NCBI GenBank assembly: GCA_031553535.1
Contig: JAVBLM010000035.1
Span: 15,342 to 79,341 of the forward strand
Direction of reading: 5' to 3'
Length of the DNA stretch: 64,000 nt
Source of the DNA: JAIROC01 sp031553535
GTDB taxonomy: Bacteria; Bacteroidota; Bacteroidia; Bacteroidales; WCHB1-69
The first letter of the stretch is position 1; each line of letters opens with the position of its first letter. The position numbers and the translations under genes were made by a program. Under the pieces are notes generated by a model. The model saw only the letters and a program-made list of their open reading frames with translations, was not told the DNA's origin and searched no databases. Positions 16,997 to 25,280 of this stretch are shown one piece after another.

Positions 16997-18367
16997 TTAA
17001 GGGATATACTCATAAGCTCCTATATCGTATCCATTTCCTTGAGGACGGAGAGTTCCTTTAAAATCTGTCTTAGGAGCGCCGTTACTTGTTCCTTTGTCAA
17101 TGGCGGGAGAAGTTGACTTTAATTGAAGGTTGCCATTTTCCAAATCAACAAACTGAGGATCTTCTTTTATGGCATTTATTCCGAAATCCCCGCTTTGGGC
17201 ATATCCCCAGGATAAATTATTTTCAATGATGACTTCGTTTACATCAATCCCTACATCCTCCTTGATTTTTATCTGTATCCAGTTGTTTACCGATATATTA
17301 TTCCGGATAACAATATTTTTAATTAAGGGATGGTTGACATAAATGCCTTGTTGGGCACGGCCGTATACGGTGTTATTGTAGATATAAATATTCTCAAGGC
17401 GTCCCATTTGGGTGCTGTTGTCATCGGTATGATCAGCTACTTTGATACCGGAGCCTTGCCCTTTGTTCATATCATATATTATATTATTATAGACATGTAT
17501 ATCTCTTCCGGTATTTCCCATTTCGGAAGCAATCGAGATTCCCAATGTTCGGGGATTTATAATTTTATTTTGATACACGTGGATATTATACTGTCCATCA
17601 TTTACCGGCTTGTCCGCATAACCGGCATCCAGGTAAATTGCTGCAGATATTCCGGCATTAATGATCTCATTATGATGGATAGTCCCGTTTTTACATCCTG
17701 ACTTGACATCAATACTTTCTTTTATAACGTTCTTAACAATATTATAAGCGATTTCAAAATTATCTACAGTACGTAATGATATGGCTTCCCGGCTCAATTG
17801 AGCACAGTTTTCAACATAATTATTCCTTACCATGATATTTTTTGTTCCAATGAAATCTGCACCAAAACAAATACCGGGTGCTACGCAATTCGAGACAGAA
17901 CATTTTTCTATAATCACATTGGAAGAACCGTCTTTTCCATATATCCCACAAGATTGGGAGTTTATAATGGTCAGCCCTTCTAGTTTTATGTAATGTGCGT
18001 TTTCCAGGCGGATGAGTGCTTGACTCGGGATTTGTAATGATACGTTTGTTCCGTCTATCACTACATTGTTATCCGGATATGCCCGTATGGTTATGTAATT
18101 ATTCTCGGTTCCCGAATTTTTAATTGTTATTTTTTCTGTGTATGTCCCCGCCATAATATAAACGATGTTGCCTGGCTCGGATAGATCGACAGCTTTTTGT
18201 ATGGTTTTAAAAGGGGCATCATGGGTTCCCGTATTCTTATCACTGCCATTTGTTGCAACAAAGTAAGCATTATCTTCTCCTAGATTATCTTTTCCATTGT
18301 TGTTTTTCTTGCAACCCAGGAATAAAAATATAAAGCAGCAATATAAATATAAGATTGATCTATTCAT
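16997..18367 (-). CDS. Right-handed beta-helix lipoprotein
   Basis: 456 residues. The lipoprotein signal ends LFLGC with Cys19, followed by a polar linker. The block YFVATNGSDKNTGTHDAPFKTIQKAV is the DUF1565 start, followed by about ten beta-helix coils (IRLENAHYIKLEGLTIINSQ, NNIIYDMNKG, YIYNNTVYGR). A C-terminal choice-of-anchor Q motif ends the protein (SPAIDKGTSN...DIGAYEY). Such surface lipoproteins are often polysaccharide lyases or glycan-binding proteins. I see no catalytic set that would prove lyase activity. It is a single gene; its promoter lies so close to the ATG that the message may be leaderless. Confidence 0.85.
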   Translation of the reverse strand: MNRSILYLYCCFIFLFLGCKKNNNGKDNLGEDNAYFVATNGSDKNTGTHDAPFKTIQKAVDLSEPGNIVYIMAGTYTEKITIKNSGTENNYITIRAYPDNNVVIDGTNVSLQIPSQALIRLENAHYIKLEGLTIINSQSCGIYGKDGSSNVIIEKCSVSNCVAPGICFGADFIGTKNIMVRNNYVENCAQLSREAISLRTVDNFEIAYNIVKNVIKESIDVKSGCKNGTIHHNEIINAGISAAIYLDAGYADKPVNDGQYNIHVYQNKIINPRTLGISIASEMGNTGRDIHVYNNIIYDMNKGQGSGIKVADHTDDNSTQMGRLENIYIYNNTVYGRAQQGIYVNHPLIKNIVIRNNISVNNWIQIKIKEDVGIDVNEVIIENNLSWGYAQSGDFGINAIKEDPQFVDLENGNLQLKSTSPAIDKGTSNGAPKTDFKGTLRPQGNGYDIGAYEYIP

Positions 18368-18372
18368 AAATG

Positions 18373-18380
18373 CAAATGTA
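18373..18380 (-). promoter_or_regulatory. -7 promoter element of the beta-helix lipoprotein gene
   Basis: Minus strand TACATTTG. The expected start point is about 18368, one base from the ATG at 18367, which suggests a leaderless transcript. Confidence 0.45.
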
Positions 18381-18416
18381 CAAAATAATCAGTAACCTTT
18401 AACTCAAATAATGCTG

Positions 18417-19082
18417 TTATTGGGTAATTAGCTTTTTTAATTTACCTAAATTTAGTATTTCCCCATTTTTTCTTTTCAAACTGATGACTCCATCGTCAAT
18501 CATTTCCAATAGACTTCTGGATAGAGAAGGACGAGTAACGCCAAAATACTCCGCCAGTTCGGTTTGGGTCATGTCCATAGTAAAATGCATGTTATTAGTC
18601 CTTGCCAATATATATTGTGCAAGTTTCCCTTTGATGGTTTTTGTAGAAAGTAATTTCAATCGTTCGGATAGAAAATGGGCGCGATCGGAATTAAATGCCA
18701 TATATCCTTGTAGAAAAGCTTCGTTAGAGGCTAGTTGTTTCATGACTGAGCTTTTCGAGATCGTGATCAGTTCACAATCTTCTAGTGCGACAACATCTAC
18801 AGGGAATCGATTGTTTTCAGCAAACAGAAATGCCGGAGCTAAAGGATTAGGAGCGTTAATTGTTTCTATATTCAATACTGTGCCCGATTCGGAGATCATT
18901 TCGGCTTTTACACTTCCCTTTAATAAAATATACAGCGCATTCACAATGTCACCCTGGCTGGCAATCCATTCCCCTTTTTTATAAAGCCTGGTTTTGAACA
19001 TTAATTCATCGAGAAATGTTTCTCTCTCGTTAACAGGGATGTTCTTACAGATAGGACACAAAAATAAACCATCAATATCCAT
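18417..19082 (-). CDS. HcpR-like Crp/Fnr-family regulator
   Basis: 221 residues. The N-terminal part has CPICKNIP (Cys9, Cys12). A cyclic-nucleotide-binding-like jelly roll follows (KKGEWIASQGDIVNALYILLKGSV), then the long dimer helix. The C-terminal winged helix is FTMDMTQTELAEYFGVTRPSLSRSLLEM. I start at 19082 (MDIDGLFLCP); an upstream in-frame extension would overlap the divergent ferredoxin promoter. It is divergent from the ferredoxin-hcp operon with a shared palindrome. This is the genomic context of HcpR, the nitric-oxide/nitrite-responsive activator studied in Porphyromonas gingivalis. The symbol is withheld because assignment rests on context. Confidence 0.85.
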   Translation of the reverse strand: MDIDGLFLCPICKNIPVNERETFLDELMFKTRLYKKGEWIASQGDIVNALYILLKGSVKAEMISESGTVLNIETINAPNPLAPAFLFAENNRFPVDVVALEDCELITISKSSVMKQLASNEAFLQGYMAFNSDRAHFLSERLKLLSTKTIKGKLAQYILARTNNMHFTMDMTQTELAEYFGVTRPSLSRSLLEMIDDGVISLKRKNGEILNLGKLKKLITQ

Positions 19083-19102
19083 AATAAATTTGTTTTGAGT
19101 TG

Positions 19103-19110
19103 CAAAAATA
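19103..19110 (-). promoter_or_regulatory. -7 promoter element of the HcpR-like gene
   Basis: Minus strand TATTTTTG, with a predicted start near 19098 and a 15-base leader. Confidence 0.5.
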
Positions 19111-19129
19111 ACATATTTATTTTGGCTTG

Positions 19130-19145
19130 TGTAACAAATGTTACA
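19130..19145. promoter_or_regulatory. Palindromic Crp/Fnr-type operator, shared by both directions
   Basis: TGTAACAAATGTTACA: perfect 7-base arms around two bases. Its centre is about 41.5 bases upstream of the predicted ferredoxin-hcp start and about 39.5 upstream of the regulator's own start. That is the classic class II activator position for a Crp/Fnr protein. Confidence 0.7.
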
Positions 19146-19166
19146 TTTTTTTCGCCTGTGTGGTTT

Positions 19167-19174
19167 TAATTTTG
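19167..19174 (+). promoter_or_regulatory. -7 promoter element of the ferredoxin-hcp operon
   Basis: TAATTTTG matches TAnnTTTG; transcription is predicted from about 19179, with a leader of about 21 bases. No good -33 element is seen, as expected for an activator-dependent promoter. Confidence 0.55.
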
Positions 19175-19199
19175 TACAAATTTTAAAAGAGAAAATGAA

Positions 19200-20057
19200 A
19201 TGAAAAGAACGATAATTAAAATAGATGAAAACCTCTGCAATGGATGTGGTGTTTGTGTTGAAGGTTGCCACGAAGGAGCTTTACAAATTATTGATGGAAA
19301 AGCACGTATGATAAGCGATCTTTTTTGTGACGGGTTGGGAGCATGCATCGGGGAATGTCCTGTCGGAGCAATAGAATTGGAAGAACGTGAAGCAGAACCC
19401 TATGATGAATATGCTGTTATGGAAAAGATTGCTCCCAAAGGAGAAGAAACTATTCTTGCGCATTTGCTCCATTTGAAAAATCATAATGAAATGGAATTTG
19501 TCAAACAAGGGCTTAATTATTTAAAAGAACATAATATTACTATTGATATGCAAAAGCTGACAGGAGGAAATACTGCTTCTGCTCAGGGAGCCTCTGGCGG
19601 TTGTCCGGGAGCGAGGGAGATGTCGTTTGCCCCGCAAAATCAAAATGAAGATAGAGAGACAGGTTGCAATACTTTTTCCCAGTTACGTCAATGGCCGGTG
19701 CAATTACATTTATTAAGCACGGAAGCTTCCTATCTGAAGAATGCAGATTTGGTATTGGCAGCAGACTGTACTGCTTTTGCGTATGGCGATTTTCACAACC
19801 GGTTTATGAAAAACAACATATTAGCGATTGCATGCCCGAAACTTGACAGCTCAAAGGAGGTGTATGTGGAAAAGCTGACGGCTATGATTGATAACGCACA
19901 TATTAATACGCTTACGGTGATTATGATGGAAGTGCCCTGTTGCGGCGGATTATTACAACTGGCACAACAGGCGCAGGCAAATGCAAAGCGGAAAATACCA
20001 ATTAAAAAAATAATAATAGGAATTAAAGGAAATCTTCTCAGTGAAGAATGGATATAA
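19200..20057 (+). CDS. Hcp-associated 4Fe-4S ferredoxin-domain protein
   Basis: 285 residues. The N-terminal two-cluster ferredoxin has CNGCGVCVEGC for the first cluster and FCDGLGACIGECPVGAI for the second (residues 13-60). A longer domain of about 200 residues follows, with Cys-rich spots GGCPGARE and PCCGGLLQL. This is the standard partner gene just upstream of hcp in many anaerobes, and probably supplies electrons to Hcp. The next start lies 24 bases downstream, so the two are cotranscribed from the HcpR-type promoter. The pairing is well known; the electron donor role is inferred. Confidence 0.9.
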   Translation: MKRTIIKIDENLCNGCGVCVEGCHEGALQIIDGKARMISDLFCDGLGACIGECPVGAIELEEREAEPYDEYAVMEKIAPKGEETILAHLLHLKNHNEMEFVKQGLNYLKEHNITIDMQKLTGGNTASAQGASGGCPGAREMSFAPQNQNEDRETGCNTFSQLRQWPVQLHLLSTEASYLKNADLVLAADCTAFAYGDFHNRFMKNNILAIACPKLDSSKEVYVEKLTAMIDNAHINTLTVIMMEVPCCGGLLQLAQQAQANAKRKIPIKKIIIGIKGNLLSEEWI

Positions 20058-20081
20058 TTGTTTAACTTAAAAAAAATAAAA

Positions 20082-21728
20082 ATGTTTTGTTTTCAATGTC
20101 AAGAAACAGCCATGGGTAAAGGCTGTACAGTAAAAGGTGTCTGTGGAAAAACAGAAGATGTTGCCAATCTACAGGATTTATTAATTTACCTTATGAAAGG
20201 AATATCCAAACTGGCTATTCGTTTGCGTGAAAAGGGCGAGGAAATGCCCGAAGTGAATAAGTTTATTGTAGATGGTCTTTTTATGACTATTACCAATGCA
20301 AACTTTGATAAACAACGTTTTGAGAAAAAGATCAAAGAGTCTTTTATCATCCGGGATAAAGTTAAGAGCAGACTTATCGAGAAAGGAGAAACCAGCTTGC
20401 CAAATGATTGTGATTGTTTAACATGGAAAGCCGAAACCCTGGAACAAATGGAAGAGAAGGCGAAACATGTTGGAGTACTCTCTACGCAGAATGAAGATGT
20501 ACGTTCGTTACGTGAGATGTTGACCTATGGAATAAAAGGAATGGCAGCATACGCTGAACATGCCGCAAATCTGGGATTTGAAGATCCCGAAATCTACGCT
20601 TTTATGCAGGAAGGATTGGTAGCTACAAAGAATGACGGTCTTTCGGCCGACGAGCTCACCGCTTTGGTATTGAAATGCGGAAGCTTCGGCGTAAAGGTGA
20701 TGGCATTACTCGATAAAGCCAATACTTCAACGTATGGAAATCCTGAGATAACACAGGTAAATATCGGAGTGAGGAATAATCCGGGTATATTAATTTCAGG
20801 ACATGACCTTCGGGATATGCAGGATTTGTTGGCTCAGACAGAAGGAACGGGTGTTGATGTTTACACCCATAGTGAAATGCTTCCGGCACATTATTATCCT
20901 GCATTTAAGAAGTATAAGCACTTTGCAGGAAACTACGGAAATGCCTGGTGGAAACAGGTTGAAGAATTTGAATCATTCAACGGGCCGATTCTTTTTACAA
21001 CCAATTGTATCGTTCCTCCGCGCGCTAATGCTGGTTATACGGATCGGGTTTATACTACCGGTTCGTCCGGATTCACAGGATATCCGCACATCGCAGACCG
21101 TATTGACGGGAAACCAAAAGATTTCTCCAAGATCATAGAGCATGCAAAAAAATGCAAGGCTCCAACCGAAATTGAAAAAGGTGAAATAACAGGAGGGTTT
21201 GCTCATGCCCAGGTTTTTGCTTTGGCAGATAAAGTTGTAGATGCTGTAAAATCGGGAGCGATCCGTAAGTTTTTTGTAATGGCAGGTTGCGACGGGCGTA
21301 TGAAAAACAGGGAATACTACACCCAGTTTGCAGAAAAGTTACCTAAAGATACGGTTATTCTTACTGCAGGCTGTGCCAAGTATCGTTATAATAAATTACC
21401 ATTGGGAGATATCGGCGGAATTCCAAGGGTTCTGGATGCAGGACAATGCAATGATAGCTATTCATTGGTAGTTATCGCTTTAAAGCTAAAGGAAATATTC
21501 CAGTTGAATGATGTTAATGAATTACCAATTGCGTATAATATCGGATGGTATGAGCAGAAGGCAGTAATTGTATTGCTGGCACTTTTATCGCTGGGGGTAA
21601 AGAATATTCATTTAGGGCCTACATTGCCGGGATTTTTATCTCCTAATGTTGCGAAAGTACTTGTGGATAACTTTGGAATTGCAGGTATCGGAACAGTGGA
21701 TGAAGATATGAAATTGTTTTTAGCGTAA
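20082..21728 (+). CDS. hcp: Hydroxylamine reductase / hybrid-cluster protein
   Basis: 548 residues, close to the family norm. The N-terminal cluster ligands are Cys3, Cys6, Cys15 and Cys21 (CFQC ... GKGC ... GVC), the CX2CX8CX5C spacing of strict-anaerobe Hcp. Hybrid-cluster ligands lie in GHDLRDM, THSEMLPAHYY, TNCIVPP, MAGCDGRMKN, LTAGCAKYRYNK and AGQCNDSYS. Hcp reduces nitric oxide (and hydroxylamine in vitro) and protects against nitrosative stress. The ATG at 20082 is used; an in-frame TTG at 20058 directly follows the ferredoxin stop and is less likely. A terminator follows. It is probably activated by the divergent HcpR-like protein. Confidence 0.97.
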   Translation: MFCFQCQETAMGKGCTVKGVCGKTEDVANLQDLLIYLMKGISKLAIRLREKGEEMPEVNKFIVDGLFMTITNANFDKQRFEKKIKESFIIRDKVKSRLIEKGETSLPNDCDCLTWKAETLEQMEEKAKHVGVLSTQNEDVRSLREMLTYGIKGMAAYAEHAANLGFEDPEIYAFMQEGLVATKNDGLSADELTALVLKCGSFGVKVMALLDKANTSTYGNPEITQVNIGVRNNPGILISGHDLRDMQDLLAQTEGTGVDVYTHSEMLPAHYYPAFKKYKHFAGNYGNAWWKQVEEFESFNGPILFTTNCIVPPRANAGYTDRVYTTGSSGFTGYPHIADRIDGKPKDFSKIIEHAKKCKAPTEIEKGEITGGFAHAQVFALADKVVDAVKSGAIRKFFVMAGCDGRMKNREYYTQFAEKLPKDTVILTAGCAKYRYNKLPLGDIGGIPRVLDAGQCNDSYSLVVIALKLKEIFQLNDVNELPIAYNIGWYEQKAVIVLLALLSLGVKNIHLGPTLPGFLSPNVAKVLVDNFGIAGIGTVDEDMKLFLA

Positions 21729-21747
21729 CCGTAAATAATTTTATAGG

Positions 21748-21781
21748 AAAAAAGACTATCAACTATCGGTAGTCTTTTTTT
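21748..21781 (+). terminator. Intrinsic terminator after hcp
   Basis: AAAAAAGACTA and TAGTCTTTTTTT arms with an 11-base loop, ending in a long T-run. Confidence 0.85.
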
Positions 21782-21896
21782 ATTATTCTTCATTATTGAT
21801 GGGGGAAGAGAATCATAAATAAGTATGCCAATTTTATAGATAATCTAACCGGATCAAAATATTTTATACTATTTGTCTTCGTATTGGAAAAATGGA

Positions 21897-21904
21897 TAGT
21901 TTTG
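21897..21904 (+). promoter_or_regulatory. -7 promoter element of the 21954 gene
   Basis: TAGTTTTG, with a leader of about 45 bases to the ATG. Confidence 0.5.
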
Positions 21905-21953
21905 CCAAAATAAAAGGAGATGTACTTTATGTAAAGGCATAAATTTTAAAATC

Positions 21954-22418
21954 ATGAAGAGGATTATATTAGCGTTTCTTTTGTCATTTACTTTTTCCTT
22001 ATTTATGCAAGGACAAGTAACCGACCAAAATGCGTTAGCATACCGCAAGGCAACAAAAGAAAATAAAAAAGCTCCTTCTTATCCGGGTGGTATAGAAGAG
22101 TATTATCGTTTCATGAATGAAAATCTCAACATGGATATTGTCGGAGATACAACCATGTGGAAAGGATCGGTAAGTGTTTTTTACTTTTTTGATACATCCG
22201 GAAAATGTATCCGGTTCACCAGGGAAGGATCTTATACTTCTCAGGTAAACCGGGAGTTTGAACGTGTTTTGAAATTAATGCCCGACTGGATTGAACCGCA
22301 CCTGTATGGTTTTATAACTAATGGAATAACAGAAGTAGTAAAGATTCTGCCTCCAGGCAATAAAAACATATATCTTTGCGTCTATATACGAAATACTGTT
22401 GAAGTTGTCAAAAGTTGA
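21954..22418 (+). CDS. Secreted TonB C-terminal-domain-like protein
   Basis: 154 residues: a signal peptide (cleavage near MQGQ), then a domain resembling the TonB C-terminus. Shared features are PSYPGGIEEYYRFMNENL, a strand with FYFFDTSGKC and a helix EFERVLKLMPDW followed by a Pro. There is no transmembrane anchor or Pro-rich linker, so it is not a full TonB. The last residues (VEVVKS) and the stop codon are encoded by the left end of a MITE-like element, so the original C-terminus has been replaced. It could be a periplasmic cell-wall or TonB-box binding protein. The function is unknown. Confidence 0.65.
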   Translation: MKRIILAFLLSFTFSLFMQGQVTDQNALAYRKATKENKKAPSYPGGIEEYYRFMNENLNMDIVGDTTMWKGSVSVFYFFDTSGKCIRFTREGSYTSQVNREFERVLKLMPDWIEPHLYGFITNGITEVVKILPPGNKNIYLCVYIRNTVEVVKS

Positions 22419-22574
22419 CGCAAAGATCGTTCTTTTGTTAGGGATTGGCTCCGCCGAGCTCGTAAACTCGGTTGCCACGTCGCTCGTGCCTCACTCCTCG
22501 CAATGACGGCAATATGTTGGGGGGCGTCATTGCGAGGAACGAAGCAATCTCTGAGGTCAACTTTTGACCGCTTC
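22401..22574. repeat. MITE-like element, family A (174 bp)
   Basis: The left end GAAGTTGTCAAAAGTTGAC and right end GTCAACTTTTGACCGCTTC are inverted copies. Inside is the dispersed block CGTCATTGCGAGGAACGAAG with an inverted partner (CCTCGCAATGACG). No transposase. The left end overlaps the last 18 bases of the TonB_C-like gene. Confidence 0.8.
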
Positions 22575-22594
22575 ATTATAAACTTTGATAAAAA

Positions 22595-23458
22595 ATGAAA
22601 CGATTGTTATTTTTTCTTGCTGGATTGATTCTTTTTTGTAATTGTAAGAAAGAAGATCCCTCCAGGATCGTAATGCTGGTAACAACCAACGATACGCTTA
22701 CTAATGTTAAGCCCGGAGATGATATATTATTTCATATTCATTCTTCTGCGGTTGATGATATTGTAAAGAATGTTACGATAACGAGTTCGGATGTTAAATC
22801 CGGTTCTGTTTTTTTGTTGGATACTTTGCTCAATCTGAAGGAATGTAAGTTTGATTACCATTATATTGTGCCTGATTATAAAGACACAATGATTATTGAG
22901 CTTGTCTTTGATGCGTTTTCTTCTACTAAATTACCGCGTTCATCTTATAAAACACATTTAAAATTATTTTATGCAGATACCGTTGTAGTAAACCCGGATC
23001 CTGACCCAGACCCGGATCCTGATCCACCTGGAGATAATGATACGGTAATATTATTGCCTCATAATGGGTTAGTCTTTGATGGATGTGGTTATTATGATGG
23101 ACAGAGAAAATTTTTCAATTTAGAAAATCATATGAGTATGACAGGCATTATGTCGGATTCTTCCTTAATGGATATTGTTGATGTTTGCGGATACGATACA
23201 ATTGAACTTTCTAGAGAATGGGAGAGTTATACCGGTATATTATTTGCCCGGTTCCCTGATCTGGATTTTGATAATGTATCCGGCAATGATATTGTTGATA
23301 TCTATAAAATGGCAATTAAGCATACAAGCATACAAAATATTAGGGAAGAGGATATAATTCTTATCGGAAGAAAAGATACGGCTATCGGTGTACTTCGGAT
23401 TACTTCTATCCGTGATTTTGAAATGCGATATATTTTTGATTTGAGAGAACTTGAATGA
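22595..23458 (+). CDS. Hypothetical lipoprotein
   Basis: 287 residues. The lipoprotein-type signal (LAGLILFCNCKKE) has two possible lipidation cysteines. An N-terminal beta domain (ITSSDVKSGSVFLLDTLL) resembles Ig-like cytoplasmic-membrane or surface domains of Bacteroidota lipoproteins. A run of PD dipeptides (about residues 131-144) links it to a C-terminal domain of about 130 residues with no recognised motif. No cognate operon is visible: it follows a MITE-like element and precedes the sigma factor by about 135 bases. The function is unknown. Confidence 0.7.
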   Translation: MKRLLFFLAGLILFCNCKKEDPSRIVMLVTTNDTLTNVKPGDDILFHIHSSAVDDIVKNVTITSSDVKSGSVFLLDTLLNLKECKFDYHYIVPDYKDTMIIELVFDAFSSTKLPRSSYKTHLKLFYADTVVVNPDPDPDPDPDPPGDNDTVILLPHNGLVFDGCGYYDGQRKFFNLENHMSMTGIMSDSSLMDIVDVCGYDTIELSREWESYTGILFARFPDLDFDNVSGNDIVDIYKMAIKHTSIQNIREEDIILIGRKDTAIGVLRITSIRDFEMRYIFDLRELE

Positions 23459-23561
23459 GTTTATAACAATATCTTTTCAAAGAAAATAATCAACCCATCT
23501 CTCCGGTTTTTATTTTAGATACCGGTAATTATGTTTTGAGTTGTCATATGTATAAAAATGG

Positions 23562-23569
23562 TAACTTTG
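23562..23569 (+). promoter_or_regulatory. -7 promoter element of the ECF sigma operon
   Basis: TAACTTTG. The predicted start near 23574 leaves a leader of about 20 bases before the TTG at 23595, which supports that unusual start codon. Confidence 0.55.
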
Positions 23570-23594
23570 TATAGCAAACAGTAAGAGAAATATA

Positions 23595-24161
23595 TTGAAA
23601 GGTCAGGTGAATACAGACGATTTGCGGGCGGGTAACCATAAAGCATACGAAATGCTTTTTACACAATGGTATGCACCTTTGTGCGACTATGCATATGGAA
23701 TAATATATAATATGGCTGAAGCAGAAGATATAGTACAAAAAATGTTTTGCAGGTTGTGGGATCAACGGAATAAAATAGAAATACATACTTCTATTAAATC
23801 CTATCTGTACAAGATGGTGCACAACGATAGCCTTAACAGGATCAAGCAGCAGAAAATCAGGGAAGGACATCATCAATATTTGGCTTATGCCATGAACAGC
23901 ACAGTGGAAAATACTTCGGATTTAGCAACACATAACGAACTGAACAAGAAGATAGAAGCAGCGATAGGAAATTTGCCTCCACGATGCAGAGAAGTATTTG
24001 AGTTAAGCCGGTTTGAATATTTATCTTATGCTGAAATAGCACAAAAGTTAGACATTGCAAGCGGTACTGTCGAAAAACAGATTATGAAAGCATTGCGGTT
24101 GTTAAGAGTTGAACTTCAGGATTACCTGATATTTGCAGTCATTTTCTTAATCCTATTCTAG
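23595..24161 (+). CDS. ECF RNA polymerase sigma factor, TTG start
   Basis: 188 residues of the Bacteroides ECF expansion type. Region 2 is HKAYEMLFTQWYAPLCDYAYG...EDIVQKMFCRLW; region 4 is LPPRCREVFELSRFEYLSYAEIAQKLDIASGTVEKQI. It ends in a hydrophobic tail (YLIFAVIFLILF), as do many family members. The reading frame has no early ATG: the first Met after the TTG at 23595 is residue 20, inside region 2. TTG is therefore the probable start, with the promoter placed just upstream. It is the first gene of a three-gene signalling operon; its activity should be held by the FecR protein that follows 18 bases later. Confidence 0.92.
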   Translation: MKGQVNTDDLRAGNHKAYEMLFTQWYAPLCDYAYGIIYNMAEAEDIVQKMFCRLWDQRNKIEIHTSIKSYLYKMVHNDSLNRIKQQKIREGHHQYLAYAMNSTVENTSDLATHNELNKKIEAAIGNLPPRCREVFELSRFEYLSYAEIAQKLDIASGTVEKQIMKALRLLRVELQDYLIFAVIFLILF

Positions 24162-24179
24162 AACGATAAAATAACAGAC

Positions 24180-25280
24180 ATGAATGAAGAAATAGACATA
24201 TTGTTAGCACGATACTTCAGCGGTGAAGCAAATGCTGATGAATTAAGGCAATTGGATGCCTGGCTGTCGGAATCGGAAGAACATGAAGCTTATTTCGATC
24301 AGATGACATCATTGTATCGAAAAACAGGGGGTGTGCCGCCTATGCCTGAACCCGATACGCAAAAAGCATTATCTCAATTTAAGGAATATATAAACAAACC
24401 TTCTGAAATTGCTGTAAAAAAATCTATCTGGAAACGTCCTTTTACTTATGGATTGGCTGCGGCGTCGATTGCTTTGCTGGTGGGAGTATTTGTTTTTGTG
24501 GAGTTTTATTTACCGGAGACCATTTACCTGGAAGCAGAAGCGAAAGATACCCGTTATATGTTGTCGGAGAACAAGGAAATTATATTGTTTGAAGGGTCTC
24601 AGATTTATTATAAGGGAAAAAATAAAAATGAAATAACATTGACGGGAAAAGCCCATTTTTCCGTTAATTCTGAAAAGGGAGAATCTATTCTAATAAAAGC
24701 CGGCGAGACCTATATCAAAGATATCGGGACACAATTTACGGTAACAGCATACAAGCCCGGTGAAGGAATAACCGTAGAGGTACAACAGGGAGAAGTACGG
24801 TTTTATACCCCTAATGATTCGGGAATAAACCTGAAAGAGAATGAAAAAGGTTATTATGATACGAAAACAAAGCAATTTTCCTATGTTTCGAAACAAGTTA
24901 TAGCTCCCGGAAGTCAAGTGGAGAATACGGATTCTCCGGTTTTACCGGAAGAAAATCAAAAGCAGGAACAAACCCAAAGGCAAGAACAAAGCGGAAAACC
25001 GAATACGGAAATCCCTAAGCAGGGAATGAAAAACGAAAAGCCGGTTACTGTTGATGAAAACCTGGAATTTAATTCGGCTTATCTTTACGAAGTAATTGAT
25101 ATTCTAAAGAACCGCTATCGTGTTAATATTTTATTTGAGGATAATTCAATGCGGACTATGCGGATTAGCGTAAGCTTCAGTTCCAACGAATCTATTGATA
25201 ATATATTGAATATTATTGCCGAAACCTTGTCCATCCAAATATCGAAGCATGGGGCGAACTATACGATCTCTAAAAAATAA
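24180..25280 (+). CDS. FecR-family anti-sigma factor (DUF4974)
   Basis: 366 residues. The cytoplasmic N-terminus binds the sigma factor (LLARYFSGEANADELRQLDAWLSES). A single TM helix lies near residues 83-105 (YGLAAASIALLVGVFVFVEFYL). The FecR domain follows (ITLTGKAHFSVN, AGETYIKDIGTQFTVTAYKPGE, VEVQQGEVRFYTP), then a Gln/Glu-rich linker. The C-terminal DUF4974 domain (LEFNSAYLYEVIDILKNRY...NIIAETLSIQI) has an STN-like fold and should contact the outer-membrane partner. The next gene overlaps its 3' end by 32 bases, so the two are translationally coupled. Confidence 0.93.
   Translation: MNEEIDILLARYFSGEANADELRQLDAWLSESEEHEAYFDQMTSLYRKTGGVPPMPEPDTQKALSQFKEYINKPSEIAVKKSIWKRPFTYGLAAASIALLVGVFVFVEFYLPETIYLEAEAKDTRYMLSENKEIILFEGSQIYYKGKNKNEITLTGKAHFSVNSEKGESILIKAGETYIKDIGTQFTVTAYKPGEGITVEVQQGEVRFYTPNDSGINLKENEKGYYDTKTKQFSYVSKQVIAPGSQVENTDSPVLPEENQKQEQTQRQEQSGKPNTEIPKQGMKNEKPVTVDENLEFNSAYLYEVIDILKNRYRVNILFEDNSMRTMRISVSFSSNESIDNILNIIAETLSIQISKHGANYTISKK

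Noticed and set aside
20058..20081. TTG start of hcp adjoining the ferredoxin stop
   Set aside because: The ATG at 20082 places the first cluster Cys at residue 3, as in all known Hcp proteins.
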